The translations under genes and the position numbers were made by a program. 64,000 nt of DNA, taken from NCBI RefSeq assembly GCF_018446385.1, contig NW_024589887.1:23501-87500 (forward strand), in the 5' to 3' direction. The notes below the pieces were generated by a model that was not told the DNA's origin, made no database searches, and worked only from the letters and a program-made list of their open reading frames with translations. Below, one piece after another: positions 1 through 11,847 of this stretch. Position 1 is the stretch's first letter; each line of letters begins with the position of its first letter. This stretch comes from Zingiber officinale (Eukaryota; Streptophyta; Magnoliopsida; Zingiberales; Zingiberaceae).

Positions 1-2
1 AC

Positions 3-1712
3 ACTCCAGGTCTCAGAGCTGCTACTATGGACCAGGGATCAAGCAGGAGGATGCTGACATCAATAAAGAAGAACACAAAGAGAAACCCTCCTGAAATTGT
101 TTTGTATGTGGATCGCTTGGACACTGCAGGCAGAGATCAGAATGATTTGCCTCTGCTAAAATCAATCACAAGCACTATGGGTGTGTCTGTTTGGTCCAAT
201 GCCATCATCGTTCTCACACATGCTGGTTCTGCACCTCCTGAGGGACCTATGGGTTCTCCCTTGAGTTATGAGGTGTTTGTCGCTAAGCGGACACATGCTG
301 TCCAGCAGTCCATTCGGATAGCTGCTGGAGACATGCGCTTAATGAATCCAGTAGCTCTTGTAGAGAATCATCAATCCTGCAGAAGGAACAGGGAGGGCCA
401 AGGCATGCTTCCCAATGGTGTAATTTGGAGGCCACAATTGTTGCTGCTTTGTGTTTCTTCAAAGATAATATCAGAAGTCAATTCCCTTCTAAAGCTTCAG
501 GATTCTTCTCCTGCAAAGTTGTTTGGACTACAAACTCTGTTCCCGCCACTTCCTTTCTTGTTATCTTCATTATTGCAGCCAAGAGAACATCCAAAACTGC
601 CCACTGACCAAAGAGTTGACAATGATATTTTTGACGTTGATTCTGATGACTTATCAGATGAGGAAGAAGAAAATGGATATGATCAACTTCCTCCTTTTAA
701 GCCCTTGAGGAAATTGCAGATTGCCAAGCTCACCAAGGAGCAAAAAAGAGCCTACTATGATGAGTATGATTACCGGGTGAAGCTTCTTCAGAAGAAACAG
801 TGGAAAGATGAGCTCAAAAGACGGCAAGGTTTTGGGGATGATGAGATGGTTGAAGACTTTTATTATGATGATGCCCCAGCAACTGTTCCAAACCCTATGC
901 CTGATATGGTATTACCACCCTCGTTTGACTGTGATGCCCCAACATATCGATACCGTTTTCTAGGGCCAACTTCCCATCTTCAGGTTCGGCCAGTATTGGA
1001 TGCACATGGCTGGGACCATGATTGTGGTTTTGACGGGTTAAACCTTGAGGAGAACCTTGCTTTCGCTGGCCGATTTCCAACTGTGTTATCTGCTCAAGTG
1101 ACCAAGGACAAAAGGGAATTCAGTATCCATGTTGATTCCTGCATTGCAGCTAAGCATGGAGAAGTCGGTTCCACTCTTACAGGTCTCAACATTCAAGCGA
1201 TTGGAAAACAACTAGCTTACACCATGCGGGGCGAGACCAAACGAAAGACCTCAAAGAAGAACAAGACCACAGGAGGGATTTCTGTAACCTTCTTGGGGAA
1301 AACTATAACCACTGGATTAAAATTTGAAGACCAACTGTCTATTGGGAAGCAGTTGAGTGTAACTGCAACCACTGGTGCTGTACGAGCACAAGGTGATATT
1401 GCTTATGGGATAAATTTGGAAGCACGTTTGCGAGACAAGGAGTATCCCATTAGCCAAGGGCTTTCGACCTTGGTGATCTCTCTGATGAGGATGCGTAATA
1501 ACTCGATTTTGGGTGCAAACTTTCAGACTCAGAGTCCTGTTGGAAGACACTCGAAGGTGGTGGTTCGTGTCGGCCTGAACAACAAGATGAATGGGCAGAT
1601 CATCATCAGGATGAGCACCTCAGAAAATCTTCAAATTGCATTAGTGGGTATTATACCCATTGCTCTTTCTATGCTCAAGAGCATGATATATGGTGATGAA
1701 ACCACATATTAG
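3..1712 (+). CDS. TOC90: TOC159-family chloroplast outer-envelope import receptor, 3' part (TOC90-like)
   Basis: This is the C-terminal part of a preprotein receptor GTPase of the chloroplast outer-envelope TOC translocon. The frame is already open at base 3 and begins with TPGL, the end of the G3 (DTPG) motif, so the start lies before the window. The next 140 residues or so are the rest of the GTPase domain (PPEIVLYVDRLD, NAIIVLTHA, LMNPVALVENH, LPNG.IWRPQLLLL). Then comes a short acidic segment (residues about 205-220 from the first Met) with YDQLPPFKPL, followed by the membrane-anchoring M domain (VRPVLDAHGWDHDCGFDGLN, QVTKDK, GDIAYG.NLEARLRDKEYP) and a TAG stop. No intron is needed. The compact linker between G and M domains and the ending soon after the last conserved block resemble TOC90 more than TOC159/132/120, but the deciding N-terminal acidic domain is outside the window. 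The family assignment is firm; the paralogue is a guess. Confidence 0.93.
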   Translation, partial: TPGLRAATMDQGSSRRMLTSIKKNTKRNPPEIVLYVDRLDTAGRDQNDLPLLKSITSTMGVSVWSNAIIVLTHAGSAPPEGPMGSPLSYEVFVAKRTHAVQQSIRIAAGDMRLMNPVALVENHQSCRRNREGQGMLPNGVIWRPQLLLLCVSSKIISEVNSLLKLQDSSPAKLFGLQTLFPPLPFLLSSLLQPREHPKLPTDQRVDNDIFDVDSDDLSDEEEENGYDQLPPFKPLRKLQIAKLTKEQKRAYYDEYDYRVKLLQKKQWKDELKRRQGFGDDEMVEDFYYDDAPATVPNPMPDMVLPPSFDCDAPTYRYRFLGPTSHLQVRPVLDAHGWDHDCGFDGLNLEENLAFAGRFPTVLSAQVTKDKREFSIHVDSCIAAKHGEVGSTLTGLNIQAIGKQLAYTMRGETKRKTSKKNKTTGGISVTFLGKTITTGLKFEDQLSIGKQLSVTATTGAVRAQGDIAYGINLEARLRDKEYPISQGLSTLVISLMRMRNNSILGANFQTQSPVGRHSKVVVRVGLNNKMNGQIIIRMSTSENLQIALVGIIPIALSMLKSMIYGDETTY

Positions 1713-2390
1713 CTAGATTTGGTAGCAAGTTTGAGTCCTGAAAAGTTCCACAAATAGTGTTGATGCTCAATCTATGAATTTCCATTTTGTTAAAAACCTT
1801 TGCAGGTATATATGGTCTATTGTTTATTTCCTAAAATTTGTAGGGATGATGAGTTGGAACTAATGAGGCAGTAAGTCACTTTCATTCCATACTTGGGTTT
1901 TCATTAATGTGCAAGTCATTTGGTTCCCTTTCGTTCTTGCTTTTATTAACTTTGTTTTTCCCCTTTAATGGCACGTTATTGAGCGTTTATGATAATTATT
2001 TTATGGTTACATCATCACAGATTAAGTAGACTGCCAACTTTATTAATTAGGCTTGGACCATAAGATAGACAGACAGGTATTTATCTGGATGATCGAGTAG
2101 GAATTGAGTTTGATCCAGATCGATATCTGGTGTGGTTTAAGAAATTTTACAAAGATCACTGCAGTTCAATTGTTGTGCCTTGCGAGGTTGTTGGGATCGG
2201 TCGTGGGGTGATAAAATGGCTGGGCTGTGATTGGTGAATTTGGCTCGCATGCTCGAAATGGACTGGGTTCATCTGATGTGATGTGGAAGTTGATAGAGAG
2301 CAGAAGTGTTGCCAGCTGGTGCGGATGCGACTCAGCAATGGTGTTTGGTTTGCTACGGAGGGGAAACAGACTCAAGGGCTCGTAGCTTCG
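1713..2390. other. Convergent 3' flanks, no gene seen
   Basis: This holds the 3' untranslated and downstream DNA of the TOC159-like gene and the 3' side of the minus-strand sulfotransferase-like pseudogene, which ends at 2391. No coding frame with recognisable similarity was found. The two loci are convergent. Confidence 0.5.
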
Positions 2391-3751
2391 TCAAGCCAAA
2401 TAAGTGATGTATTGGTAGTCAGCGTTCAGGAAAGTGTTGCCTGCTATGTATCATAGATAGGGCTATAAATGAATCAAATATTCATGAATAAGTTTGATAT
2501 TCGACTTAATAAGTCTGATATTTGGCTTGATAAGAACTTGTTTATGTTCGTTCAATATACATTAGATTAATTAAATAAATAAGCTTGAATAACTTGTTAA
2601 GCTAAACAAACAAGTTTGAACACATATGTGTTCAGCTTGTTAATGTTCGTGAATAATATTTACGAATCATATTTATTAATAAAAATTATTTTCAATATGC
2701 TAAATAAATAAATAATAAAATAAATAAATAAATTTAAATTATCAATCTTAATAACTAATAAAACAATTAAAAGTTTCAAACAATCAAACAAGCTTGAATT
2801 GAGAGCTTGATAAGATCTAAATGAACCAAGCTTAAACCAAGTTTAAGCCAAGCTCGAACCAAGCTCAAGCCAAGCTTCAATTGAGAGCTTGATAACATTT
2901 AAATGAACCAAGCTCAAATCAAGCTTCAAACAAGCTCAAGCTCATAAAAAATAAACCAAGTCAAACTTGAATACTCATTTCAAAAGCTTAGTTCATTTTA
3001 AGCTCGGCTCGACTCGACTCGGCTCGACTCGGCTCGATTATCTTATCAAACAAGTTTGAACACTCCAAAGCTAGGCTCGGCTCGGCTCGGTTTGACTTGT
3101 TTACAGTCCTAATCATAGACAGAACCCCAGTTCTCAATCTGATCAGATAGTGGTTTCTTATGGATTTTTACATGACGGCTGAAAAGTTTCTGCTTGAGCA
3201 ATTTTAAGAAATCCAAAACATCCATCAACTTCTGCATAACAAATGGCTATTAGAGTTAAACTGGTCTGAACTGTAATAAGTGATGTATTTACAAGGCAGA
3301 GGAATAGGTAACTTACAGTCCTGTTGTTGAAAAGATCCTCGTAATAGAGTAGAATATGACGGGAGCTTTTGAAATAATCCAAAGCATCAGTACCCAATTT
3401 ATAGACATGCTTTAGTTCAGGGATCAATGATGTTATATTGATTGTGGGCTTATAATTTGCAAGAATATCAGCCTGCATATTGTACAAGTATCAATTGTTA
3501 AAATTCTAGTTTGTGAGGGTCTATGGTTCACACATTTCTCAAGTTAGAACAAATATACAATAACAGATCACCTCATCCTTGGAATGCACATGAGCTTTAT
3601 GGCCCCCATTTAGTTGCTTCAGGTTGCGATCATGAGTATTTGCAAGTATTGAAACTAAACGACGGAGTAGATTTCTTCACAAAAGCAATATTGCAAAAAC
3701 TCCTCTCTTATTGAAATACTCGTTTATGCTTTTGTGATGTTACATGACACG
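2391..3751 (-). pseudogene. Sulfotransferase-like gene remnant, three exons, stops plus transposon insertion
   Basis: Three minus-strand blocks read as consecutive exons of a plant P-loop/sulfotransferase-like protein. Exon A (3751-3572) gives EYFNKRG then RRNLLRRLVSILAN and NGGHKAHVHSKDE, the PAPS-binding-like Arg/Ser region. Exon B (3472-3317) is ADILANYKPTINITSLIPEL through RHILLYYEDLFNNRT. Exon C starts at 3231 with KLMDVLDFLK and SRHVKIHKKPLSDQIENW. The junctions fit canonical splice sites (GAG/gtg, ACT/gtaagt, tgcag/AAG) and keep phase between A and B. Exon A has two in-frame stops where the family has Gln and Arg (CAA to TAA, CGA to TGA; both C-to-T). Exon C is split by the 2458-3111 hAT element and resumes at about 2449 with a one-base frameshift before NTFLNADYQYITYLA and a stop at 2391. 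The 5' exons are not seen; LTR-like DNA begins just beyond. Exon structure is solid; the family name is from memory of the conserved blocks. Confidence 0.8.
2458..3111. mobile_element. Non-autonomous hAT-type element with 8 bp target duplication
   Basis: The left end begins TAGGGCTATAAATGAATC and the right end, read in reverse, TAGGACTGTAAACAAGTC, so the terminal inverted repeats agree at most of the first 20 positions. The element is flanked by an exact 8 bp direct repeat, ATCATAGA (2450-2457 and 3112-3119). An 8 bp duplication and a TAGGG-type terminus are hallmarks of hAT transposons. The interior has no coding capacity; it is made of reiterated AAGCTTGAA/AAGCTCAAG and CTCGGCTCGACTCGG units. 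It sits inside the last exon of the sulfotransferase-like remnant. Confidence 0.85.
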
Positions 3752-5235
3752 CTAAAAGTGCAGGTAAGCTTGTCAAAACATTACACACAAGATTAATCGA
3801 AGGCAGCACAACTACATGCAAAATAGGAACAAAAATATATTGTTAATGATCCTATCTGAAAGCTGGAGAGACGGTGCGTTGGGTAGGTGGATGCGTTGTT
3901 GACTGGGGGTGGACTAAGAATTGGAGAAAAGAGGAGCTTCTTCTTCTTCTTTGCGTACATCAAAGAGAGTAGACAAAACGTTAGTGCCAAAATTAGAGAA
4001 GGGGTCCCTGACATAGGTCCTTCGACGTTCAAGTTAGTAGAGTGGCGGGACAGAAATAAGATGAAGAGCGGTAGATGTGTCGCACGCATGTGAGCGTACC
4101 TTGCCAACAGAGAGGACCCCCTTTATATACCACCTCTCATAACCTCCGCAATAATGAGGTGGCAGAGACTGTCGAATGTCAGAGACTGTCGAGTAAAGGA
4201 AGATGTATCGTTACTATCCGAGAAATCTTCCGTTACACATATAACTTTCACCATTAATGAAGTGGTTAAAAGAATATGTTGTCATAATGTGTCGGCTGAT
4301 GACAGACGTATAGTCACCTTCGGAGAAGGTTCTATTAAACACATATGTTGTAATAGAAAAATATTCTCCGACGAATGATTGTTATTGTCTGACAGGTTGT
4401 TGTGATTCCTGACAATGTTGTCCCTCGCTCATATCTCGGCCGGACAATTAGCCAACCAGATGTATATTATTTAGGCAGAGAGATACATAGGAGGCAAAGC
4501 ACTGAGTCCCGTAAGACCGTCTGATCCTTGTGTCGCTCGAGTGTATATTGTGCTGCTAGGGATATGACATTTGAATAGAGAGAGCCAAGTCTCATAGGTT
4601 CGGCCGGTTCTATGATCGACCGGCCATACGCGGGGATATTTGCTCCTAAGGAATGGGGAACTGAGCCTCGATCGGTGCTTTCAGTCGATCGTCCTTATAC
4701 TTGGAGGCTTGTTCTCGATCGGTGTTTTCAGCCGATCATCCTTGTACTTGGAGGCTTGTTCCTGAAGTGATAACCTGAGCTCTGGAAGTGGATCAACACT
4801 GAGAGTTGCCCTGGATATCTGCTCTACGTAGGAGGTAAGGACGTTGAGCCTCGTAAATATGACCAACATTATACTCTGGTCTCTAAGAATCACACTGTAG
4901 CAACAAGAAAGTATATCTCATATGCTCGACTGACACGTTAAGGCTGGTCGGATTTACTCTGTGTATCTTGGCAATGAATGGAACTATCAATCCTTGCAAT
5001 CGGACCAACTTTAGAACGGACCGACCATATGTTGAGAGTTGGGCTCTGAAAATGGGAAGATAGATCCCCAAAGCCAGCCGAATGAACGTGCGACCGACAC
5101 TATCACATACCGACATTCTGCTAAATCCCGATCGGATTATGGTTAACCGGAGATATACTAGGTATCTCGACACATACTAGGTATCTCGGCACAGGAGTAA
5201 AGCACTAGGTTCGACCGGCTCTCAGACCAGTCGTC
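3752..5235 (-). mobile_element. Probable gypsy-LTR-like relic, non-coding
   Basis: No protein similarity was seen. The minus strand has a TATA-like TATATAAAGG (complement near 4122-4131) and motifs such as GGCCGGACAA and GACCGGC that resemble the Tat-type LTRs elsewhere in the window. Internal duplications include a roughly 46 bp direct repeat at about 4668-4760 (GATCGGTGCTTTCAGTCGAT, then GATCGGTGTTTTCAGCCGAT). No termini or target duplication were identified, so boundaries are approximate. Confidence 0.35.
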
Positions 5236-7890
5236 CTTGGATTAAGGGCCTTAGCACTAGGTGAGGAGCGAAGTCCTGTGACTTAGTGACATGCTGACTG
5301 CCACCTCATCTTGACTTTTACCACTACCTCACATTGACTTTGACCGCTATGTCATACTTGAATCTGCTTGTAACATCTCGTATCAGTTAAAATCACTAAG
5401 TGTTTGGTTCTTAAAAGAGAAGTTGGCCATGAAATTCAAGGTGAAAAGCTTTTTAGAAAAAACTTTTTCGAGTTCCAACATTTTTTTTTTGAATGTTTTT
5501 CTAATGGATTTATAGAGACAATATCTAGAAAATAAGTCCCTTCGGTTTTGTGCAAAGTTCGATAGCCTGCATGTCAACAAGCATCAGGATCAGCTGATGC
5601 TCTAGCTAATGAATTCTAGTTTAACACGACCCATGATCCATGCACAACATCATAGAAATGAATGGATCGATTCCATAGGCTCATTCTAGGTTTATACTAT
5701 TTTTTGGTCAACAAGGAGCTCAAGTCGAGCCAAACTTTTATTCATGAAACTTAATTAGCAATAAAAAAAGAATGCACCTCTACAGCCCTTATTAAGGTCA
5801 TCTGCTAAGCCTTATAAAGAACAACTTTAATGAACCAAGGGTAACATCAAGAATGATCGTTGGGCTTGTACATACATAACACATACATCAACAAAGGTAC
5901 CATTATGATCTTTATAGATGCCCCCAAGCCGCTGTATTGATGTTGGCCATCCAAATGATTACTGCCACCAAACTTAGCAACAAGAAACCGAAAGGTCTGG
6001 TACATAAGCAGAAAACTCTCTAGGACAGTGGTGGATCATGATGGAACATAACTAGTCAATACTTTAACTAAGCTTAATAGGATGCTAGTTTTGTATTATG
6101 CAGAAACTAAATGATACAAGTTCAAAACTAACTAGTTGTCTCAATGTATCTCACTAGATTGGAAATTAAGAAGCAAGAATCACATGTAGTCGAGTTAACA
6201 TATTTCACTGGGATTCCAGTTAGTCTGAAGTTGAATTGCAAATGCAATAAGATAATGGAAATGCCATAGTATTGAGACAAAAATCAACATTAAGGTACAG
6301 ACTTCACAAGTTCAATTTGATTTTCACAAGTTCATTGGCAACATTGCAGATTATATAGTTAATTAGCTTAGCATAAAACCTTGAATCTGCTAAAAAAATA
6401 TTGCATAGCATATTCTATGATGTTTGGTCACTATAGAGTCCACCACATCACTAGCCATGATTAATGTAAAACATATCACACATGGGATATGTCATAAGCC
6501 TGAGACCATATAGAGATAAAAGTGCATGATCCCACTTAAACATACACCAGCATAAAGACCTTACTTTCCAATCTATATTCCTTTTGAGCTTCCTCCCAAA
6601 CCTAATGGAGTGAAAATTCTTGATGACCAAACAAAGATGTAAAAACTAGGTAAATCCATATCTTTTTGAGTTTTATCATGGAAAAGATAAATCATCTCAT
6701 ACGTAGTCCAAATCTGAAAATCACATGATCTCACCACAAATTAAGTTTTCCATCAGAGTAAATATTTGTTTGAACAACAGCAACCCTAAAATGATCAAGA
6801 AAGGCAAACAATATAAACTTAAACATCCCTATCACCATCATAAGGGAAACAAAATACATAAACAATCAGGTTGCATGAGTGATATAGCCTGCATAAGCTC
6901 AAAGAGGATAAGATTCTTTATCATCATCGTCAACATCATTTGTGTTTAAATTTAAAAATTATTATTTATGATTAAAATATTTATTCTGATGAAAATAAAA
7001 ATATATTTTTCATAAAAAGTTTTCACTGATCCAATTTTTTCTATTCTAGTTTAAATATGCTGCATTTAAGAGGGATTATATTTCATTTTAGACTTTTTTT
7101 ACTAGAAAAATGAGGGCAACTAGATAAATCGTTGTGCATCAGGAAATTGGAAGGGAGTTGAACAAAGAAAAATTTATATGTAGGGCTAAAAATAAATTTT
7201 TTCTGACATAGAGACTGAACACAATTTTAACTTTGCTATTAAGGATTTAGGACTATATATGATTCTTTTGTTCTCAAATATTTTCTTTCTTTTCCATGAA
7301 CCAATCAAAGGAAAAAAACAATATACCCATCGGAAAAAGGCAACACGTGCACGAGTGGACGGGATCCTCTGGACCTGTACCCCTGGTCCGTTCCTGGACC
7401 AGGGTATCGCTCACTTGTATAACAGGTGGGATCCAAGGGATTCCATCAATGAATGGAACGGTCCATCCTCTAGATCGTAAAGTGCGATCCATAGCATTCG
7501 TCCTCATACAAGAGGGGGATCATTCAGATTGGAATGTCGGATTCACGTTTTGTTTAATCCAACCAAACAATCCGGCCGCAACCTTTTTCTAATCCTTGAG
7601 AAAGTCGTCATCTTCTGTAAACCCTTCTCTTCCAAGAAGTGATCTCATTGTTATCATCAAGCTCGGCCTGCTAATTATTCTACTAATAATTCTATTAGCA
7701 TAAATTATGTCATTCACGTAAACAATTACCTAAATGACATCTGCGTACGTGACACTATAGACTAACTATTAAAACAACAATCCAATTAATAACAAAAGCT
7801 AAACGTTGTTGTATTACGATCTCATTCAATTGCATCAACAAAAAAACTTTCCTGATTTTGTCCTTGAAGCAACCATTTCCTGCAGCATCC
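5236..7890. other. Intergenic DNA upstream of the membrane-protein gene
   Basis: I see no gene here. The stretch is mostly AT-rich. Near 7344 there is a G-box (CACGTG), and at about 7383-7404 a perfect hairpin (CCTGGTCC, 6 nt loop, GGACCAGG), about 500 bp before the downstream start codon. Either could belong to the promoter region, but this is position-based inference only. Confidence 0.4.
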
Positions 7891-8886
7891 ATGGATTCAC
7901 CGCAGTTGGGCGTCATCGGCATCCTCAAAGAAGCCACCTGCATCCCTCTCAAGAACAAGAAGTTGATGCTCCCCATCATCCTCCTCTCCACGCTCTCCTC
8001 CTCTCTCCTCTCCCTCAGCAACTACGTATCCATCTACCCCCTGCTGCTCAACTTCATCATCAAGCTGTACGTGCTGAACCAGGAGGACCCCAGCACGCCC
8101 CAATTCTTCGACGCCATCATAGGAATCAAAGCCGACGCCGAGGACTTCCTGCACATCTACAAGGTCTTCATCGTCGCCTCCTACCTCTTCTCCCTCCTCT
8201 TCATTATCCTCGTGGTGCAGGCATCGGCCATCACTTACTCCGGCAAGGAATTGACGCTAGAGGACTTGTTGAAGAGGATCAGAGGATCATGGAAGGCGGT
8301 TCTGGTTACAAAGATCCACTTCACATTTTTGTACATTGGCTATACGATTCTGTCAGTGTCTCTGATAGCGGTGTTCATGCTGGACGCGGAGGGGTCTGGT
8401 GTTTGGATTGCAATGGGTGTAATTCTCGGTTTGTTGGCGCGTGTGTTTTATGTGTACTTGGGCATGGTGTGGATGGTTGGGCTGGTGATGTCTGTGTTGG
8501 AGGATGGGTGCTGGGGGCTTGAGGCGTTGAGCAGGGCAGGGGAGGTGGTGAAGGGAAGGAGGTGGCAGGGGTTTGCACTTGCCACCATTCTTCTTGTGGC
8601 TGATGGGGTTTTCACTGGAGGATACGGTTTGGGGATGGGGAAGAGCCATGCTCAGGTGGAGAGGGTGGGGGTCACAGGAGCCGTTGTGGTAATTGTTCTG
8701 CAGCTTCTGAAAGTGCTATCCATGATGGTGCATACTGTGTTCTACTGTGAGTGCAGGGGGATGAATCACAAACAAGGGGAGTTCACTTATCCAAAGGTGA
8801 TAAATTCAAATGTTACTCATAGTGATGATGAAGCAGTCCTCCAAGAGATTTGTGTTTGTGAGAGAGGACTTCTTTTAGTTGCATAG
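7891..8886 (+). CDS. Plant multi-pass membrane protein of unknown function
   Basis: An intact single-exon frame of 331 residues. I chose the ATG at 7891 (MDSPQLGVIGILKEATCIPL); the upstream in-frame codon at 7858 is TTG. Hydrophobic segments lie at roughly residues 27-50 (LPIILLSTLSSSLLSL), 98-120 (YLFSLLFIILVVQASAI), 150-172, 178-205 (WIAMGVILGLLARVFYVYLG) and two later ones around 240-260 and 270-295, suggesting five or six membrane spans. The N-terminal pattern of a GIL+E+..IP+ motif before the first span and the conserved Y-x-G-K-x-L after the third resemble an uncharacterised plant family usually annotated only as transmembrane protein. The gene is GC-rich with strong third-position bias compared with its AT-rich surroundings, as is usual for monocot coding DNA. 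Function is unknown. Confidence 0.85.
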   Translation: MDSPQLGVIGILKEATCIPLKNKKLMLPIILLSTLSSSLLSLSNYVSIYPLLLNFIIKLYVLNQEDPSTPQFFDAIIGIKADAEDFLHIYKVFIVASYLFSLLFIILVVQASAITYSGKELTLEDLLKRIRGSWKAVLVTKIHFTFLYIGYTILSVSLIAVFMLDAEGSGVWIAMGVILGLLARVFYVYLGMVWMVGLVMSVLEDGCWGLEALSRAGEVVKGRRWQGFALATILLVADGVFTGGYGLGMGKSHAQVERVGVTGAVVVIVLQLLKVLSMMVHTVFYCECRGMNHKQGEFTYPKVINSNVTHSDDEAVLQEICVCERGLLLVA

Positions 8887-9596
8887 TTGTTTCCTATGAT
8901 GGCATCAATAATTCAATTGAAGTAACAAACTCTTCTTAATGATCCCTTCCTGCTAAAATATATAGTTATGCAATCTTTTCCCGCGACGATTACAATTATG
9001 TTTTTAGAAAAAATAATTTCTGAGTGGCCTGAGGTCAATCGATTTTATTTACTCCGAAGTAGATACAGATCAGTAGTATCTTTGAGAACCCCAACTTGTC
9101 TGAATATGAAACTTAAAAGACAGATAACAAGGCTTCCTGAGGAATACAAAGTTATACTGATTTTGGGCATTAATTAACTATAGGCAAAATCTAACTCTAT
9201 TAACTTTGATATTTAAGACTCCAAAAATATAATAAATCTTTCCAAATATGTTGATCTGAGCTGAGAGCACATATCAATAATATGGATAAGTCTAATTTAA
9301 ACTCTTTGTCAAATATATTAAAACATTCTCAAAGTAACATGGTGAAACCAAAACACTTAAAAGCACCTCAAGTCAGTTAGGAGCATCAATGTACTATTAA
9401 CATTGAATTTGAGCTTGTGAGTTAAATGGTATACTCATTGAATTTATACTGCTCAAAAGCAGGAATGTTTTAACATTGAATTTGAGCATCAATGCACCTT
9501 AAGTCATTTTATATCGCTTCTTATAACCTCAGTTAGGAACATCAATACACCATCGTTATACTCATTTCTGATGAGTTGTTATCAATAATGTAACGA
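8887..9596. other. Intergenic, nothing recognised
   Basis: AT-rich DNA downstream of the membrane-protein gene. Short phrases such as CATTGAATTTGAGC recur around 9400-9490, but no gene or element could be identified. The missing 5' exons of HISN4 were looked for here and not found. Confidence 0.4.
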
Positions 9597-9836
9597 GATG
9601 AAGGGGATGATGGCTGTGTAGATAGTGATGGTTTAGGGAGTGTTGCTGAATCAGAAGAAGATGATGATTTAAAAAGATTTCTGACTTATGACTCGAATGT
9701 AGATTTCAAAAATCCTAAATTGAAACTTGGTATGATATTCAGTTCGAAAGAAGAGGCAAAGTTTGTGATAAAAAGCCACTGTATAAGACGAGGGAAGCTT
9801 GTAAGGTTTGTCAAGAATGATAAAAAGCCACTGTAT
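9597..9836 (+). pseudogene. Mutator-like (MULE) transposase fragment, N-terminal region
   Basis: An open frame of about 80 codons reads as an acidic stretch (ESEEDDD) followed by TYDSNVDFKNPKLKLGMIFS, SKEEAKFVIKSHCIRRGKLV and RFVKNDK. This is the pattern of the N-terminal MuDR-type domain preceding the MULE transposase catalytic region (FxPGMxFxSKEEFRxAV..., then R.R.hKFxKND). The similarity stops at about 9836, where a minus-strand gypsy reverse-transcriptase relic starts abruptly. No catalytic DDE region is present, so this is a scrap. Confidence 0.7.
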
Positions 9837-11847
9837 CTTTCAGGCAGACTTTGTTGAGATCCCAAAAATTGATACACACTCGTCATTTATTTCCTAATTT
9901 AGAAACCAGGACAACATTTGGTAGCCAACTAGGCAATTGTACCTCCTGTAGCCTGCCTCCATTAGTTTGTCTACCTCCTCCTTGATGATCTGATTTTGAT
10001 CAGCTCCAAAATCTCTTTTCTTTTGCTAGATAGGCTGAGCGTCTGGATAAACATGCAATGAATGTTCCATCACAAGGGGGGAGACACCTGTAACTTCCTT
10101 GGGGGTCCATGCAAACACATCGCTGTTCCGTATCAAACATTGTATCAACTCGATTTTGAGTGGAAGAACCAAATCGGCGGCCACATAAGTCACAGCTTCT
10201 GATCGCCCGTCCTGTATTTGTATCTCTTCTTTTTCTTCATATATCAGATCGGGCGGTCTCTCATGAATAGTATTGACTTCCATCCTTTGAGCTTTGTGAG
10301 TAGTATGGGCTTTTGCCCGAATGATCTCCACATAGTATTTTCGTGCTAGCAATTGGTCTCCGTGGACTTCTCCAGCTTGATCATCAACGGGGAACTTCAC
10401 CTTCTGGCAGAAAGTAGAAACGACCGCCCGAAACTCGTTCAAGGCCGGTCGACCCAATATAACATTGTAAGCAGAAGGTGCATCTACCACCATGAAATAA
10501 GATCTCCTGGTTCTCATTAGGGGCTCTTCCCCTAAAGATATAGCCAACTTTATTTGGCCAAGCGACTGTACTTCATTACCCGTGAAACCATACAGAGGGG
10601 TCATCATGGGTTGAAGCTCACTCGAATATATCTACAATTGATCGAAAGCTTTTTTGAAAATGATATTAACAGAACTACCGGTGTCAATGAAGATGCGAGA
10701 AATATTATAATTAGCTATAACAATTTTGATTATTAATGCATCATCATGGGGTACTTCTACCCCTTCTAGATCTCTGGGACTGAAACTAATCTCTGATCCC
10801 GCTGCTCTTTCCATGCTGCATCCCACTGCATGGATCTGTAATCGTCGGGCATGCGATTTTCTCGCCCAGTTTGAATCTCCATTGGTAGGTCCACCTGTTA
10901 TTATATTGATATTACCTCAGGCAGCATTGTTGCGGTTGTCCTGTTGCCGAGCAGTTGTTGCATCGGGCTACATTTGTTCGATCGTTCAAGGTGGCTTGCC
11001 AGGTAATTATAATACTCCTGACTGTGGTTCAGTCGCTCAATATTCTAGCTTGAGCAGGCTACTGGTGTCAACCATTCTACATGTCACGTTGTGCATCAAA
11101 TTAATTGAAATTGAAATGTTTCAAAACTAAAATTAATTGAGATGTAGTATGGAGTCCTAAGTCGTATTTTTCCAGGGGTAACTAACAAATGTGCTCTAAT
11201 TAGATTAAAAATTATTTTTGGATTTTCTAATTGCCAACAGAAGGTAAACTTTTAAACTGAACTTAAATGACAACCTGCACTAACGCATTATCATATCTAC
11301 TCGAAAATTCTGGTTTACTCCTAACCAATCAAATTGCTACATGGCATAAAACCAACTCCTAACCAATCAAATTGCTACATGGCATAAAACCAACTCAAGA
11401 CATGAAATTCTAAGATGAACTAACCGAATGAAGTTATTAGAAAACTAAACAACTAAAATGAAATTAACCAGTAAACAGAAAAAAAACATGATCTGTAAAT
11501 TCCTAATCAGTTATCAAGAATTGAATTCAGTCATTAAATCTAACTTAAGTCTCAACTACTCAAAACTGAATCGATACTTACCCTAGAGACTCTTAAGCTA
11601 AATGACTCTTTAGAAACTTCCAATTCAAATCTGAAATTAACTAGTACTAATGAAGCTAATTGTCACTATGAACAGCTAACATTCTTCTCTAGCAGAATTT
11701 ACTGTAAAGTTGCAGAAATCAGAATAAGCAGAAATAACAATTAAGAAATAAATTCTATCTTAAAAGCCTATTGACTTGAGCTGAGTAATTAGCCTCACTA
11801 ATGCAATTCCATAACAGGTAAACTTAAAGTCAATCTAAATCGATTAT

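Noticed and set aside
5540-5630. ADALANEF-like reading taken as an RNase H end
   Set aside because: Only about eight residues match in one frame, with stops on both sides; nothing else of a retroelement is nearby.
8353-8649. Minus-strand frames opposite the membrane-protein gene
   Set aside because: Pro/His/Gln-rich shadow frames caused by the strong GC bias of the real plus-strand gene.
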